A DNA stretch of 64,000 bases from NCBI GenBank assembly GCA_036023115.1, contig JAYKKT010000088.1:3260501-3324500 (forward strand). The letters run 5' to 3'. Positions 11,667 through 22,300 of the stretch are shown piece after piece (position 1 is the stretch's first letter; every line of letters starts with the position of its first letter). The notes under the pieces are model-generated. The model did not search any database, had not been told where the DNA came from, and saw nothing but the letters and a program-made list of their open reading frames with translations. Source of the DNA: Brasenia schreberi. Lineage: Eukaryota > Streptophyta > Magnoliopsida > Nymphaeales > Cabombaceae. A program made the translations under genes and the position numbers.

Positions 11667-11876
11667 TTAGTCGGATGTAGAGAGTGAAATAATCTTTGAA
11701 GGAGAGATATGAGAACCCATGCTGACCATGTATGAGAGGGAAAGAATTCCAACAATGGAGAGGAAGAAGACAGTGGCTCTTATCGTCACACTCTTCTTGA
11801 GTCTCCATCCTGCATATTTACAGCAATACACAACGCTCTCACCTCGCTGATCCTCCATCAAGCGAGAAATATACAT
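11667..11876 (-). pseudogene. Orphan first exon of a glycosyltransferase copy
   Basis: The open frame starts MYISRLMEDQRGESV and has a hydrophobic anchor (VFFLSIVGILSLSYM). It is nearly the same as exon 1 of gene C (61327-61539). A 2-bp deletion in a CT run shifts the frame near its end, which then stops at the former splice donor (GTATGTG). No exon 2 or 3 lies downstream on the minus strand. An RTE fragment begins about 230 bp away instead. The upstream TATA-like site is altered (CTATGAATTTC rather than CTATAAATTTC). It is therefore a dead partial duplicate. Confidence 0.7.
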
Positions 11877-11973
11877 CTACATATGGTTATGGGATATATA
11901 AGACTATATGCTAATTTAGAAATTCATAGAGGGTACAATAATTTGATGGGTACTTTGTTTATGATTAAGGAAG

Positions 11974-11974
<1 letters not shown>

Positions 11975-12034
<60 letters not shown>
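11975..12034. repeat. (TA)n microsatellite
   Basis: Thirty uninterrupted TA units. Confidence 0.95.
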
Positions 12035-12037
<3 letters not shown>

Positions 12038-13159
12038 CTAAGGAATTGGTGGTAATATAAAAGGCATCTAATATGCGAGTTGTTGAGATTAATTAATCAA
12101 AAGGACTAATGTATTGTGGAAAGTTTGAAGTTTAATCTCCATTTTTATAATCAAACCCACATTGTCGGTGTCAAAATTTTTGTAAGTAAAGTAGTAATTC
12201 TATTATGTAGAACTTTTGTTTAACCACACCAAAAAAAGAAGTGGTGTGTTTTGGCAATTTGCAGAACTTAGGGGTTTTGGGTGAATTCCTTAGTATTTGG
12301 ACAAATGAAGAGAAAACAATTCGCTTCATGAATTATATTCAATCCTCACCGTGCATCTCTCTCGGAGAGGCTGCTTACGGTAGTTTGTAAGAGTGGGGTC
12401 CACTTGTATTTCATCATATGTATGAAGATGGACGGTTGTGATAAATGAGTTGCTTGATCTGCTGTCAAAATTCACAAGGTAGGTCATGTTCTGACGTCAC
12501 TGGGAACTAAGGACTTCTTTATTGAATAATATCGCTTGCAGAAAACCTTAAAGCAAGCAGAATTGTTGACATTAAATACCAGCTCACACATTCAAATATC
12601 TTAACCTTTCTAAATAAGTTCCTTTCATTTTCAAGTGCCCAATTACCTCTCAACTAAGGGGTGAACATACACACACATATATGTGTCGCTATATATATCA
12701 TGACACTTCACTGATGTTGTTTACTCATGATCGATCATTGTTGTTTTTAAAACATAAATATAATAAACAACCCTTAAAACTTTTTAAGTTGCATTCATGC
12801 CACCGAAAACAATGAGTCAACATGATTGGATATATCAAAGGTGCGTAGGATTTGGCTTTTCTATATGAATAATTGGATCCTACCCATTATTGACATTTCT
12901 TACTCATGTTTGACTGTCGTTTTTTTACCATTATGAGTATAATAATATTATTTATTATTTTTTTAAAGCTCTTATAAAATTTTAAATTATACCCATATCA
13001 TAAAAAAACAACAAATGAGCATTTCAAAGATGAATATTATCCCATATATATACACATGTACATGAGTGTGTGTAGAGAATAAATATCAGAGTGTTACTGT
13101 GAGAAGGTAGCTAAGATTGCAACCTAAGCATGATTAAGAACAACAAAGATATTCTCTTT
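12035..13159. other. Upstream flank of the orphan exon, non-coding
   Basis: No gene is seen. Segment 12330-12660 is a diverged copy of 61850-62180 and of 62680-63310. It shares phrases such as GAGTGGGGTCCACTTGT and GGAACTAAGGAC. Confidence 0.5.
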
Positions 13160-13275
13160 CTATACAATGAGGAGGCTGAAGCCAGACGCAAGCATCGAGC
13201 ATCGAGAACTCGTACTATCAACTTGTGGGTGGAGCCCCGTAGCCAGGTGATCTATTGCTCTACGTTCGAACAGCA
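13160..13275 (-). repeat. tRNA-derived SINE
   Basis: The minus strand reads GTAGAGCAATAGATCACCTG (A-box-like), then GAGTTCTCGATGC (B-box-like), then GGCTTCAGCCTCCTCATTG at the 3' end. The layout is the same as in the copies at 20400, 33140 and 42325. Confidence 0.55.
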
Positions 13276-13787
13276 AAGACGTTTTAATCTTGCAACACAT
13301 ATATCTGAACCATCCCATTCTTATTAAATCAAGTAGTTGGCATTATGGAATATTTGCTAAATAATTAGCTTAAAAAGTATGACACTTTAACTGATCGTGG
13401 TTTAACTATCACTAGAATAACGATTAGGCTAAGTCTTCCTGATAGGGTGTTGGACAGATTTCTAATTTAAGTTAATTTCTGTAAATTTTATTATTTCTAG
13501 TTTTTATTTTTAAAAGTCGCATTTTCTTTTTTATAATTCAATTTGATCTTTAGGTTGTGGAGCCATCACAAACTGACTAATTAATGTTTCACATCAATCA
13601 GTTGAGTGGAGGAGAATGTAACCCTACGACTCTTCACGGGCACTTCAGTTGGACGCCGGTATCATGAGAGACGCCGGTCGCTGGCCCAGCGATGAGTGCA
13701 AGAAGACATGGCATATGTGTTTTGACGTGGTCACCATGCTCAGTAACAGATCTAAAAACTCTTTTATAGTGAGGCAAATAGTTCTTT

Positions 13788-15069
13788 TAGACATGTTCAG
13801 TTCCCGGTTACTCGGAACCAGAAACTATAATTGAACCGTTCGGTGAACGGTTCTGATTTCGGCTTTGACAGTTTCGGTTCCCGTTTCATGACGGCTCCGA
13901 ATCCAATTTTAAACAGTTTTGGAGCAGTTTCAGATCTAGTTTTAGATGGATCTGGACCTATTTTTATGGTTTTGAATATGGGGATGTGATTTTTTTAAGA
14001 TTTTGAATCCGGCTTTGTAATGATTCTAGATTCAAATATGATTTAGTTATATAATTATTAAATAATTTAAACTATATACAAGAGTCTAAGACTATAAGTT
14101 ATATAAAACTATATAAGTTTATAACTATAAGTATTAATGTATAATATATTATACATACATGATACATATATTACATTGAAAAGGATATAATTACATTATA
14201 CACGTAATATAATAATGTAACTACGTAAGTATATAGCATACTATATATGATATATGTAATGTATTATATATAATATATTATTATACTATGTACACTATGT
14301 AGTAGACTAGTTATATTATATAATATATTACATATACATAATATGTTATATGCTTACATAATTACATTATTACATCATGTATATATTACTATATACTTAT
14401 ATAATTACGTTACTACTAGTCTATTACATACAATTTATAATGTAATATATCATGTATACATAAATTAATTAATTAATGTAATACTTACAAGTCATATATA
14501 AGAACTTATATAATAAAACTATACCCTTTTTAATGTAATATATGTATCATGTATGTATAATATAATATATTATACACTAATACTTACAGTTATAAACTTA
14601 TATAGTCTTAGACTCTTATATATATAGTTTAAACTATTTATAGTTTTATAATTAAATCAAATCCATATCCAAAATCACCACGAAACTTGATTAGAAACCA
14701 TACAAAATTGGGATCCGAAACCGGATTCAAAACCATAAAAAAACTGGATCCGGATAAACTCATATTTTGGATTTGGAACTGCTTCAAAACCAGATTTAGA
14801 ATTGTCATAAACCATAACCGTCATAAAACCATAACCGAAACCAACTGTATGATTCAGAACCGGAACAAGAACCGCCCCAACGGTTCAAATCGAAACCCAA
14901 ACAACGGTTTCAGTTCTGGTTCCAGACCGATTTTCTAAATAAACAAACCGTAACTGAACCAGGACATATCCGAGTTCGGTTCTGAAACCGAAACTACCGG
15001 ATCCAGTTTTATCCGGTTTGTGAGTCGGTTCGGTTTCGGGTCGAACCGAGTCCGAATCGACCATGTCTA
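13788..15069. mobile_element. Foldback (long inverted-repeat) element, TAGACATG family
   Basis: Outer ends read TAGACATG and CATGTCTA. The GGTTC-rich left arm (13790-14040) and its complement (14660-14960), and the AT-rich inner arms (about 14040-14290 and 14400-14660), are inverted copies of one another. For example, AGTCTAAGACTATAAGTTAT on the left pairs with the right arm near 14590-14620. It may be one foldback transposon or two MITEs joined head to head. It has no coding capacity. The right end could instead be near 14957. Confidence 0.55.
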
Positions 15070-15233
15070 CTCGACTCAATGTAGATCCGCCACTGCTCAT
15101 GCTTACGGAATAACACGCATAGCGATCTCATGACGCGGGCCCTGGACACCCACGGTGTGGAGGCTCAGTTGGGCCAATGGGTGTTGAACCCAAGAGAGAC
15201 GTGTCAGTTTTGGGCTTCTCATATCAGCTAACC

Positions 15234-15579
15234 TAGACCTGTCCGGTTTTGGGTATATGGGACTGTTTGTTCCAAATTAGTGGTTTCTGTTCCACGACAA
15301 CCTTAAACCAGACCAAAACCAGCCTCCATCAGGTTTGGTTCTAGTTTCTGGTTCCTCCCGGCCTGGTTCTGGTTATGATTTCGGTTTGTTCTAAGTTTAT
15401 TTGAAATAAGGAGGGATTTAATTTCTAAACCAGAAACTACTTGAAACAAGCAGTTTCAAACAGTTGGTTCCCGTTTTGGTTTAGTTCTCCAATAGGTAAA
15501 AGTGGAACCGAGTAGTTTTGGTTCCTCTGGTTCCAGCCCAGTTCAACCCATTGGGCCAAGTTAGAATTGGACGGGTCTA
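15234..15579. mobile_element. TAGACATG-family MITE
   Basis: It begins TAGACCTGTCCGG and ends GGTCTA, with GGTTC/GAACC-rich internal sequence. Flanks AGCTAACC and AGCTAGCA agree at six of eight positions, as expected of an old 8-bp target duplication. A copy sits in the equivalent place of duplicon D3 (47223-47594), so it inserted before that duplication. Confidence 0.55.
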
Positions 15580-15652
15580 AGCTAGCAGAAATCCAGTACG
15601 GATCCAGTTGGGTTTCGATGAGGTTGGACCTAAACCGGATTATTAAGTCATA

Positions 15653-15735
15653 AAAGCTTTGTAGGAAGAGATCAAGCTTGTTGCTATTTGCAACTGGCCT
15701 TGTTAACGATACAATTAGAGGGCTTTATTCCCCTT
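15653..15735 (-). pseudogene. Exon-2 relic of a glycosyltransferase copy
   Basis: The minus strand retains the exon-2 start (GGGGAATAAAGCCC, then TTAACAAGGC, then CTTGATCTCTTCCTACAAAG), which aligns with 57430-57507 of gene C. It breaks off afterwards. It lies about 1 kb downstream of gene A, and the equivalent relic in duplicon D3 is at 47895-48023. Confidence 0.6.
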
Positions 15736-16330
15736 TCATAATTTCTCCAATGCAACAACAATGGGAGCTTCTATTGAAACCAAACGCATATTTAAACCTC
15801 ATACGCGACATTCAAAATAGAGAGTTAATCATCTGAATTCTAAACCAAGCAACTGTAGACTTAGAAACACGCAGTAAATCTTTCACATCACCTGATCTAT
15901 TTTTCTTGCCATAATTAAAGAAAAAACATGAGGATTTCCCTTCCTTTTCTTTTGAACATACACATGCACGCACACACAATGGATCCACATTGAGTTGAGG
16001 TAGGGTGGCCATCCCACCCAAAATGTGAAAAATTGAATGAAAAGACCATATCCTATGGTTGAATCTGTGCAAAATGCATAGTCCACCCACCTTAAAGAGT
16101 CCATATTTGCCCCACCCTACATAAACCTCACATATATACATATATTATATACATATACACACACACGTGAACACACACACACACATATATATACATATAT
16201 ATATAATGATAATTTTAATTGATACAAATACCAGGTTGAGCTTGTAAACCAAAGAAGTCCGTCCATACCTTAGAGGTGATGTTTACAAACCTTGCATGTT
16301 GAGCTAACAGTAGAAACCTGATCCGCCCTG

Positions 16331-16467
16331 CAGTGACGGATCCAAAAACTTGTTTCGGATGGGGTGGGCTTTAAAAGTTTTCAATTTCTCTTTTAAATTG
16401 CAATATGAAAATGCAAGTTTCAGAATTTCACGCCCCAAACCGCCACAATGTAGATCGGCCACTGCCT
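16331..16467. mobile_element. hAT-like MITE (CAGTGGCGGATC family)
   Basis: A 137-bp element with inverted ends CAGTGACGGATCC and GATCGGCCACTG. It is similar to the copy at 46223-46385. No clear target duplication is left. Confidence 0.5.
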
Positions 16468-16732
16468 AAGTAGCTGACATTCTATATATATGTATGTGTC
16501 TGTTACACACGTGCGTGTGTATGTATTTAGAAAACAATAGTTTGGCATGATATACAATTCAAACCAATTTAAACCATGAGGACAAACGTGTATACTGTAT
16601 GAGCCATTGATCATGGATTTCTTCATAAAATATCTTACCACTAAGAAATTGTCCAAATTTAAACAAACAAGAAAATTGCTTGGCTGATCATGACAAACTT
16701 ATTAGAAGTACATTGTAAACAAACTTATTGCA

Positions 16733-19700
16733 TTAGTCTGCATTAAAATCGTGTTTGTCCCATGCAGCCACGCAATTGCTTGGTATACGAGGCCAAGACC
16801 CATTAGAGACGGTGTGAGTATTTGAAGCCACGAAGGTCCTCCAAGCATCAAGGTGAGCCCTCAAGTCAAGAATCTTTGCCTTTATAGACCTACAGCAGTT
16901 TGCATGCAGTGTGATCACCCTCCTCAAATCTTTGCTCCTTTGGCAGAATCCTGAGAAGTAGACTGTGTCCAGATACCTGACTTTGAGCCTTAGTTGATAA
17001 AAAAGGAGGTTTCTTCTCAGTATTTCGAGAACGTCTTGATCATGCATGTATGTGAAGATTTTTCTACTCGCATACCATCTCTTGTAAAGCTCGACCGTTC
17101 GGTTGTTCGATCGGACAAAATAGAAGCCTGTACTGATCCTATTTGCATGATGATCATACGGCTTTCCTTCGTAGCCGTCGCAGCTCATCTGAACATCATC
17201 CTCTGAATTCAGCTGCGTGAATGGGTCACGGAACCACACCATATCAGCATCCTGCATCCATATGGAGAACAGGATACATCACAAGCAACAGATATTCTGT
17301 TTGGTAAAATATTTTGTGGCACTAAAAGAATTTCTAGATCCGCCACTGGCCCAGTTAATTCCTGACAACAGAATTCATACGGAAAAGGATCAAATGCTAC
17401 TAAAAACCTTGTGAATATAGATGATCTTTCTTTTGATGATCCAATATAAAGGCGTACGCAATCATGGTGATGCCGCGAGAGTTTTCAGATCTTTGGGAAC
17501 ACCAAGATAAAGTTATCTACATGGTTTGACCTGACGACAATGGTAGTTCACAACCATGGAGGCATCCAGCGACTCCACTAGTGCTTTTAGGATTTCTTTT
17601 CGCCGGTACAATGAGAAGGCCGAAGCCAGATGGACGGCCTATTGCTCTTTGTTCTTCGTTTTCGGAACTCTTAAGCGATAACATTTCATGCTTAACGTAA
17701 TTGACCTGTTTTAAGGTGGTCAGATTGGTGACACGATCACTAACAAACGGCCATTAACAGCCAAAAGCCTCGTTCTTTAGCAGCACTTCTTCTCATTTCC
17801 ATCGGGCAGTCCTTTTGTGACTTTCAGATAAATGCAGAAGCAACTATAGTTTAAGTGATGCAGGCGAAAATTGACATCTTAGATAGCAATACTTCCGTTT
17901 CTTCTTTAGCTGTTATGCGACAAAGAAAGGTCCCAAAAGTGCTAGAAGGAAATGATAAAACAGCATCTTCTATTTTGTTAGTTTGTCACTAAAATGACAC
18001 AAGAGCAAGAACAATGACAATTGAGAATCTGTATATCCATATAACCCAAATAGAGTACGATAAGGTTTGGCGAGGATTCTGGCTATCATATATACGAACA
18101 TAATTTTCTAGTTATAAATTTGGTAAAACATAATTTTTGTTAATGTTCGAGTTTTTAAACATGATATCCAAAATTAAGCACATTATTTAACATGCATACA
18201 TTCAGAGAAAAGCGAAGGGCGCCGGGAATCCTCCTCTTTCTTTCAAGGAATATGATTCCCTAGTGATGGAAAAATAAAACTTACAAACGAGAGGAAGCTG
18301 TATCCACGAGCGAGCACCTCCGAGAAGAAGAGGACTCTTCTCCACTGCATCTTGAGATAATCCTCGCTCATGTAAAGTTTCTGGGACGAGAAATCAACAC
18401 CCTCTGTGACGATCTTGTAGCAGTGGAGTCCGCGTGCTTGGCACTGATCAAACGCAACATCATCGAGTGCTCCGACTAAGAGATGCTGGATCAAATACTG
18501 AGTTCCTTTGCCATGCCTTAAGCTTTCTAAAAAGAGATCAAGGGTGCTGTTGTTTGCAGCGTATTGCTTGTTGATCGTCGTTAGCATGAGGGTCTTGTTT
18601 TTCATGGAGACCGACTCCAGGGAATCATCAAGGGCGTCCTTAAGTAAATGAACCGATAAATTGTGAATCATTGTTAGACACTTGAAAGAGAGTATTGGAG
18701 GAAGATTGATGTACGCTAGTGACCGTACATGCTAGCATACCAAATGAATCTCATCCATCCAGTCTAAAATAAAGACGGTTGAGATTTTAATTTAGAAAGT
18801 AAAAGGTGCTTTTCAATCAAGTATAATTGTAAAAAGATATAGGAGTATTTTTTTACTTTTTTTTTTAATTTAAATCTCAGTCATGTAGTTGAGATTTGTT
18901 TGGCTATATCAGCATGTAATGTTATAACTATGCACAAATCTTCTTTATATATATATATAACAAAAACTGAAGCAAGTGTTAGATTCAAAACTGGTGTTAA
19001 AGATTACGTGGAGAGTGTGTGCGTGTCAAAATGCTAGTACCACAGAAGATAGAACATACTTGAGACTATTGCCGCTATACTCTATCTTGTCTATCTGTAA
19101 CTTTAGAAAAAACAAGGTCAGACACTTTGGAGGCATTCTTATGCTTTTTGAAGTGTTCACTGACACGTTATTTCTAAACCTCAATTTGGCCAATTTCAAA
19201 GTGTCGAAGTGAAAATTAAGAAATCTTCTGCTAATATCATCAAATAAATTTTGCATATGACGTGCAAACATTTGAAATTTCGACTCCAGAAGGTGGAAAT
19301 CCTAAACAGCCTTCAAAAGCGCGAGAACGGAAACTATTGGCATCTAAGCGAGATGGAAATACGGGAACCAACTCCTGTTTCTCCTTCCCTCTGATTCACA
19401 TCCTAGGTGATTATTCAAAAGAGAACAAATTTTCTTGTTCTTTGGCAAAGAGAAAGAACAAATTTTCTTGTCCTAAACAGCCTTCAAAAGCGCGAGAACG
19501 GAAACTATTGGCATCTAAGCGAGATGGAAATACGGGAACCAACTCCTGTTTCTCCTTCCCTCTGATTCACATCCTAGGTGATTATTCAAAAGAGAACAAA
19601 TTTTCTTGTTCTTTGGCAAAGAGAAAGAACAAATTTTCTTGTCCTAAACAGCCTTCAAAAGCGCGAGAACGGAAACTATTGGCATCTAAGCGAGATGGAA

Positions 19701-20181
19701 ATACGGGAACCAACTCCTGTTTCTCCTTCCCTCTGATTCACATCCTAGGTGATTATTCAAAAGAGAACAAATTTTCTTGTTCTTTGGCAAAGAGAAAGAA
19801 CAAGCACTAACAAAGCCACTGCTCTCCTGGCTTAGGGTTTTCTCAAAACAACCTTCAAGTTGAAGGTCATGAGATTGATAGCAGGAATGTGCTTGTCTAG
19901 GAGTCTGCCTAACTCCAGCTTAACTGTGAAAAAGAAAGGAAAAACTAAACATCAAACTGTGTGCATACCTTGGTCGAAGATATGGAGCCAGATAATCTTG
20001 GAAGAAGAGAAACAGGAGAATCGACAGTGGCCATGTATGAGAGGGCAATTAGCCCAACAATGCAGAGGAAGAACAGCTTAACTTGTATTGCTATGCTCCT
20101 CATGAATCTCCCTTGTGAATATTTATAGTAATCCTTGACGTTCTTGCCATGCCCATCCTCTATCAAGCCAGAAATATCCAT
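16733..20181 (-). CDS. Gene A: putative nucleotide-diphospho-sugar transferase (GT77-like, At4g15970-like)
   Basis: Three exons: 19969-20181, 18285-18638 and 16733-17251, all phase 0 with GT-AG introns of 1330 and 1033 bp. They join into 361 codons. The predicted protein is a type II membrane protein: a short N-tail, an anchor at about residues 31-50 (KLFFLCIVGLIALSYM), then a lumenal catalytic domain. Family landmarks are LHCYK, WRR near the exon 2 end, the DxD metal/nucleotide-sugar motif (DADMVWFRDPF, residues 190-192) opening exon 3, FSGFCQ and HANCCR. PF03407 proteins are presumed Golgi glycosyltransferases. Donor and acceptor sugars are unknown here. Oddities: MQWRR for the usual MMWRR, FLSF before the DxD for the usual FIFT, and a tripled 171-bp repeat in intron 1. 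The start is chosen because the equivalent Met is conserved in gene C and in the relic exons. It appears intact. Confidence 0.8.
17595..17665 (-). repeat. Partial SINE in intron 2 of gene A region
   Basis: It shares ACAATGAGAAGGCCGAAGCC and CTATTGCTCT with the 3' end and 5' part of the SINE family. The middle, including the B box, is missing. Confidence 0.35.
19301..19805. repeat. 171-bp tandem repeat, three copies, in intron 1 of gene A
   Basis: Units start at 19301, 19472 and 19643 (CCTAAACAGCCTTC). The first two are identical by eye. The third is identical until it ends about 10 bases short. Because 171 is a multiple of three, one plus-strand frame stays open through all copies (19262-19810, 182 codons), but it is antisense to gene A and has no recognised domain. 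Other duplicons carry only part of the unit, in single copy. Confidence 0.9.
19806..19915 (+). repeat. tRNA-derived SINE remnant in intron 1 of gene A
   Basis: CTGCTCTCCTGGCTTAGGG followed by AAGTTGAAGGTCATGAGATT matches the A/B-box segment of the SINE family. It occupies the same position relative to exon 1 as copies at 11505, 45385 and 61185, so it predates the duplications. Confidence 0.4.
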
Positions 20182-20218
20182 CTATGTATGATAATGGGAT
20201 ATTAGGACGATATGCTGA

Positions 20219-20229
20219 CATTTATAGAA
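20219..20229 (-). promoter_or_regulatory. TATA-like site upstream of gene A
   Basis: The minus strand reads CTATAAATG about 40-45 bp before the ATG. The equivalent positions of gene C (61583-61594) and of the D3 relic (45803-45813) read CTATAAATTTC. Conservation of the site and surroundings suggests a core promoter, although the implied 5' leader would be very short. Confidence 0.4.
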
Positions 20230-20239
20230 ACTGCAATAA

Positions 20240-21950
20240 GTTCAATGGTTATATTTTGATCATGTTTGGCTTGACTCAAATGCGTGGTAGTGGAGCTGCA
20301 TTAATACTAGGCTAGCTCTTGCTTATGTGTGCCATGGTAACTAGTAAGATTCCAAGATAAGCACCATGCGAAACACCAGACCTTTTTGTAAAAAATGTTT
20401 AGAATGAGGAGATTGAAGAATTATGCATGTCCGAGTAGCAAACTCCAGACCAACTTGTGAGTCAGACTCCCTACCCAGGTGAGCTGTTGCTCTACATGCT
20501 AACAACAAAGACATTTTAATCATGCCACACATGAACCATTAAACATCTTATTAAATTAAATACTTATCATCATGGAATATCTTCTACTTAATTAGCTTCA
20601 AAGCATGAAAGTCTAAACAGATTGGTTGCATAATTAGTTCTAGATTGACAGTACACAAAGTCTTCCTGCTCTTCTGACCGAGTCCATCTAAAGCGAACCT
20701 TCTGAATCAGAATGGTATATTGAGCTTCTAAAAATAGATCGATTTAGCTAGGTCTCTTTCCCTTGGTTTTCTATTTTTAATTAATTTCTGCAAAGTTATT
20801 ATTTCCAGCTTTTTAAAGATTTTTTTAATGATGCACTTGTGTTTTTAGGTTATGGAGCACCAGTAAATAATGCTTTTTCTTTATCTCATGAGATCCCTTG
20901 TTTTTGCAGGTCAACCCCTTAAAGAGGTGAGCTATTAGTGCTTGATGTGCATTTGATGCATCTTAAATAGCGACGTGGGGACTCATGACTGTAACTTAAT
21001 CAATAAACAGATTTGACTTCTTAAAAAGAATCTCATACTTAAGGACAGGGTAAGGTAGACTCAGGTGGGATACTGGATATCGAACCCAAAATGGTGGTTT
21101 CAACTGCCGGTCCTCTGCTGCAGCTTCAATTTGTATGTACCTAAGACGGATGGTTGGGTCAACAAGGTACGGGGGCAGTCCAGCTTGACCTGATGACTAA
21201 CCTGGCTTATTATTTCGCCAGAAAATGTAATTTACGTTTCACATTGGGCAAGTCTAACTAAGTTGTATTATTTATATTATCTTTCATCACATCGAAAAGA
21301 TGGAAATTCTCAAAGAAATGATACGTGGGTTTATGTTAGATGCCTGAATAGATCGTGACCGTCCCAATGTTGGATCGAGAGAAACCTGCGCATTGTGAGC
21401 TGAGGAATCGTTAGAATTTGGATATGACAACAGGCCCTTCCAAGAAACGTGAGTGACAAGCCGCATGCATATTCGATAATCCAAGTTCTTTATTAGTATA
21501 GATGAATCCAAAACTGAATGAACTATAATATGCCACCTACCGAGTGGGAGGACCCTTCCTTTCTAGAGTACCCTTAGAGTATAATTCACTGAATTGTACA
21601 TGATCGCCAAGAAGAAAGAGGCCAACAATAGTTTGGTTCTGGACATTATTATTGAGATATGCCAAAAGAACTCTCCATTTACCTTCGTTCAAGGTATGCA
21701 AGCGACACACGGGCAAGACCATGGCATGATGCTCTTGATTGAGTACAAGTATGATCATCGTTTGTTATGAGACAATTAAAAATAAATGAAAATAGGACAC
21801 CTAGAAACAACAAAATTCTTCCCCAGTTAAGAGCAAGATGATGAGAGGGAAATCCTTCATGGCATTCTATATAAAAAAAATTGGTTTTATGAAACCGTGT
21901 TTCAAAAGTACAAATACACTTCAAAAGACATGGAACAAATTAGAAATGCG
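20240..21950. repeat. Duplicon D2, upstream flank of gene A
   Basis: Matches 42190-43700 over most of its length, and 13160-13600 and 46390-46760 in part. Shared phrases include GGAGCTGCATT and CTAGCTCTTG. Minus-strand frames at 21287-21511 and 21537-21758 lie inside but match no family I recognise, and the homologous stretch at 43180-43310 does not keep them open. Confidence 0.6.
20400..20500 (-). repeat. tRNA-derived SINE
   Basis: The minus strand reads AGAGCAACAGCTCACCTGGG (A box) and a diverged B box. It is equivalent to the copy at 42325-42425. Confidence 0.5.
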
Positions 21951-22300
21951 CTTCATATGTGTTGTGGGCCCGTCTTTGTTCTTTTTTATTGGAAATCTTC
22001 TTTCTCCCGCGCTAAGAATTCGTTTGGCTAATTAACTCTGAAATTTTTACACACTTGATGGAAAAGGTGAGCAAGGAGATAATCCTAGTTGTTGTCCAGT
22101 TTTGGTTATAGTTCACTAGGGGTTGGTTTTGAATCGGACTTTGGCTAAGGAAAAGAGTAAAAGCCTCAGTAGAGGCTTGAATATGACCAAGTTTTATAAG
22201 TTTTGGGTTTAAAGGTAGGAGGCTGATCTTAAGGGGCTCTATTGTCTGATTGGGTTGTGATGGACCAAGGTGATTGAGGGTCAAGATAAGTTTTAGTGGA
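21951..22300. other. Unrecognised sequence flanking copia element B
   Basis: A 90-codon minus-strand frame (22012-22284) has no recognised features. No LTR resembling 29964-30417 is present, so the adjoining copia element lost its 3' end here. Confidence 0.4.

Larger units (their letters stand above)
11437..15750 (-). repeat. Duplicon D1 of the glycosyltransferase cluster
   Basis: This block carries, in minus-strand order, an exon-2 relic (15653), a TAGACATG MITE (15234), a foldback element, a SINE (13160), promoter-flank sequence and an orphan exon 1 (11667). The same order, with scattered indels, is seen at 45160-48045. Parts of its upstream region (12240-12660) match 61840-62180 and 62680-63310. 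Confidence 0.6.

Noticed and set aside
19262..19810. 182-codon plus-strand frame as a repeat protein gene
   Set aside because: It is antisense within intron 1 of gene A, has no recognised domain, and stays open only because the 171-bp unit is a multiple of three.
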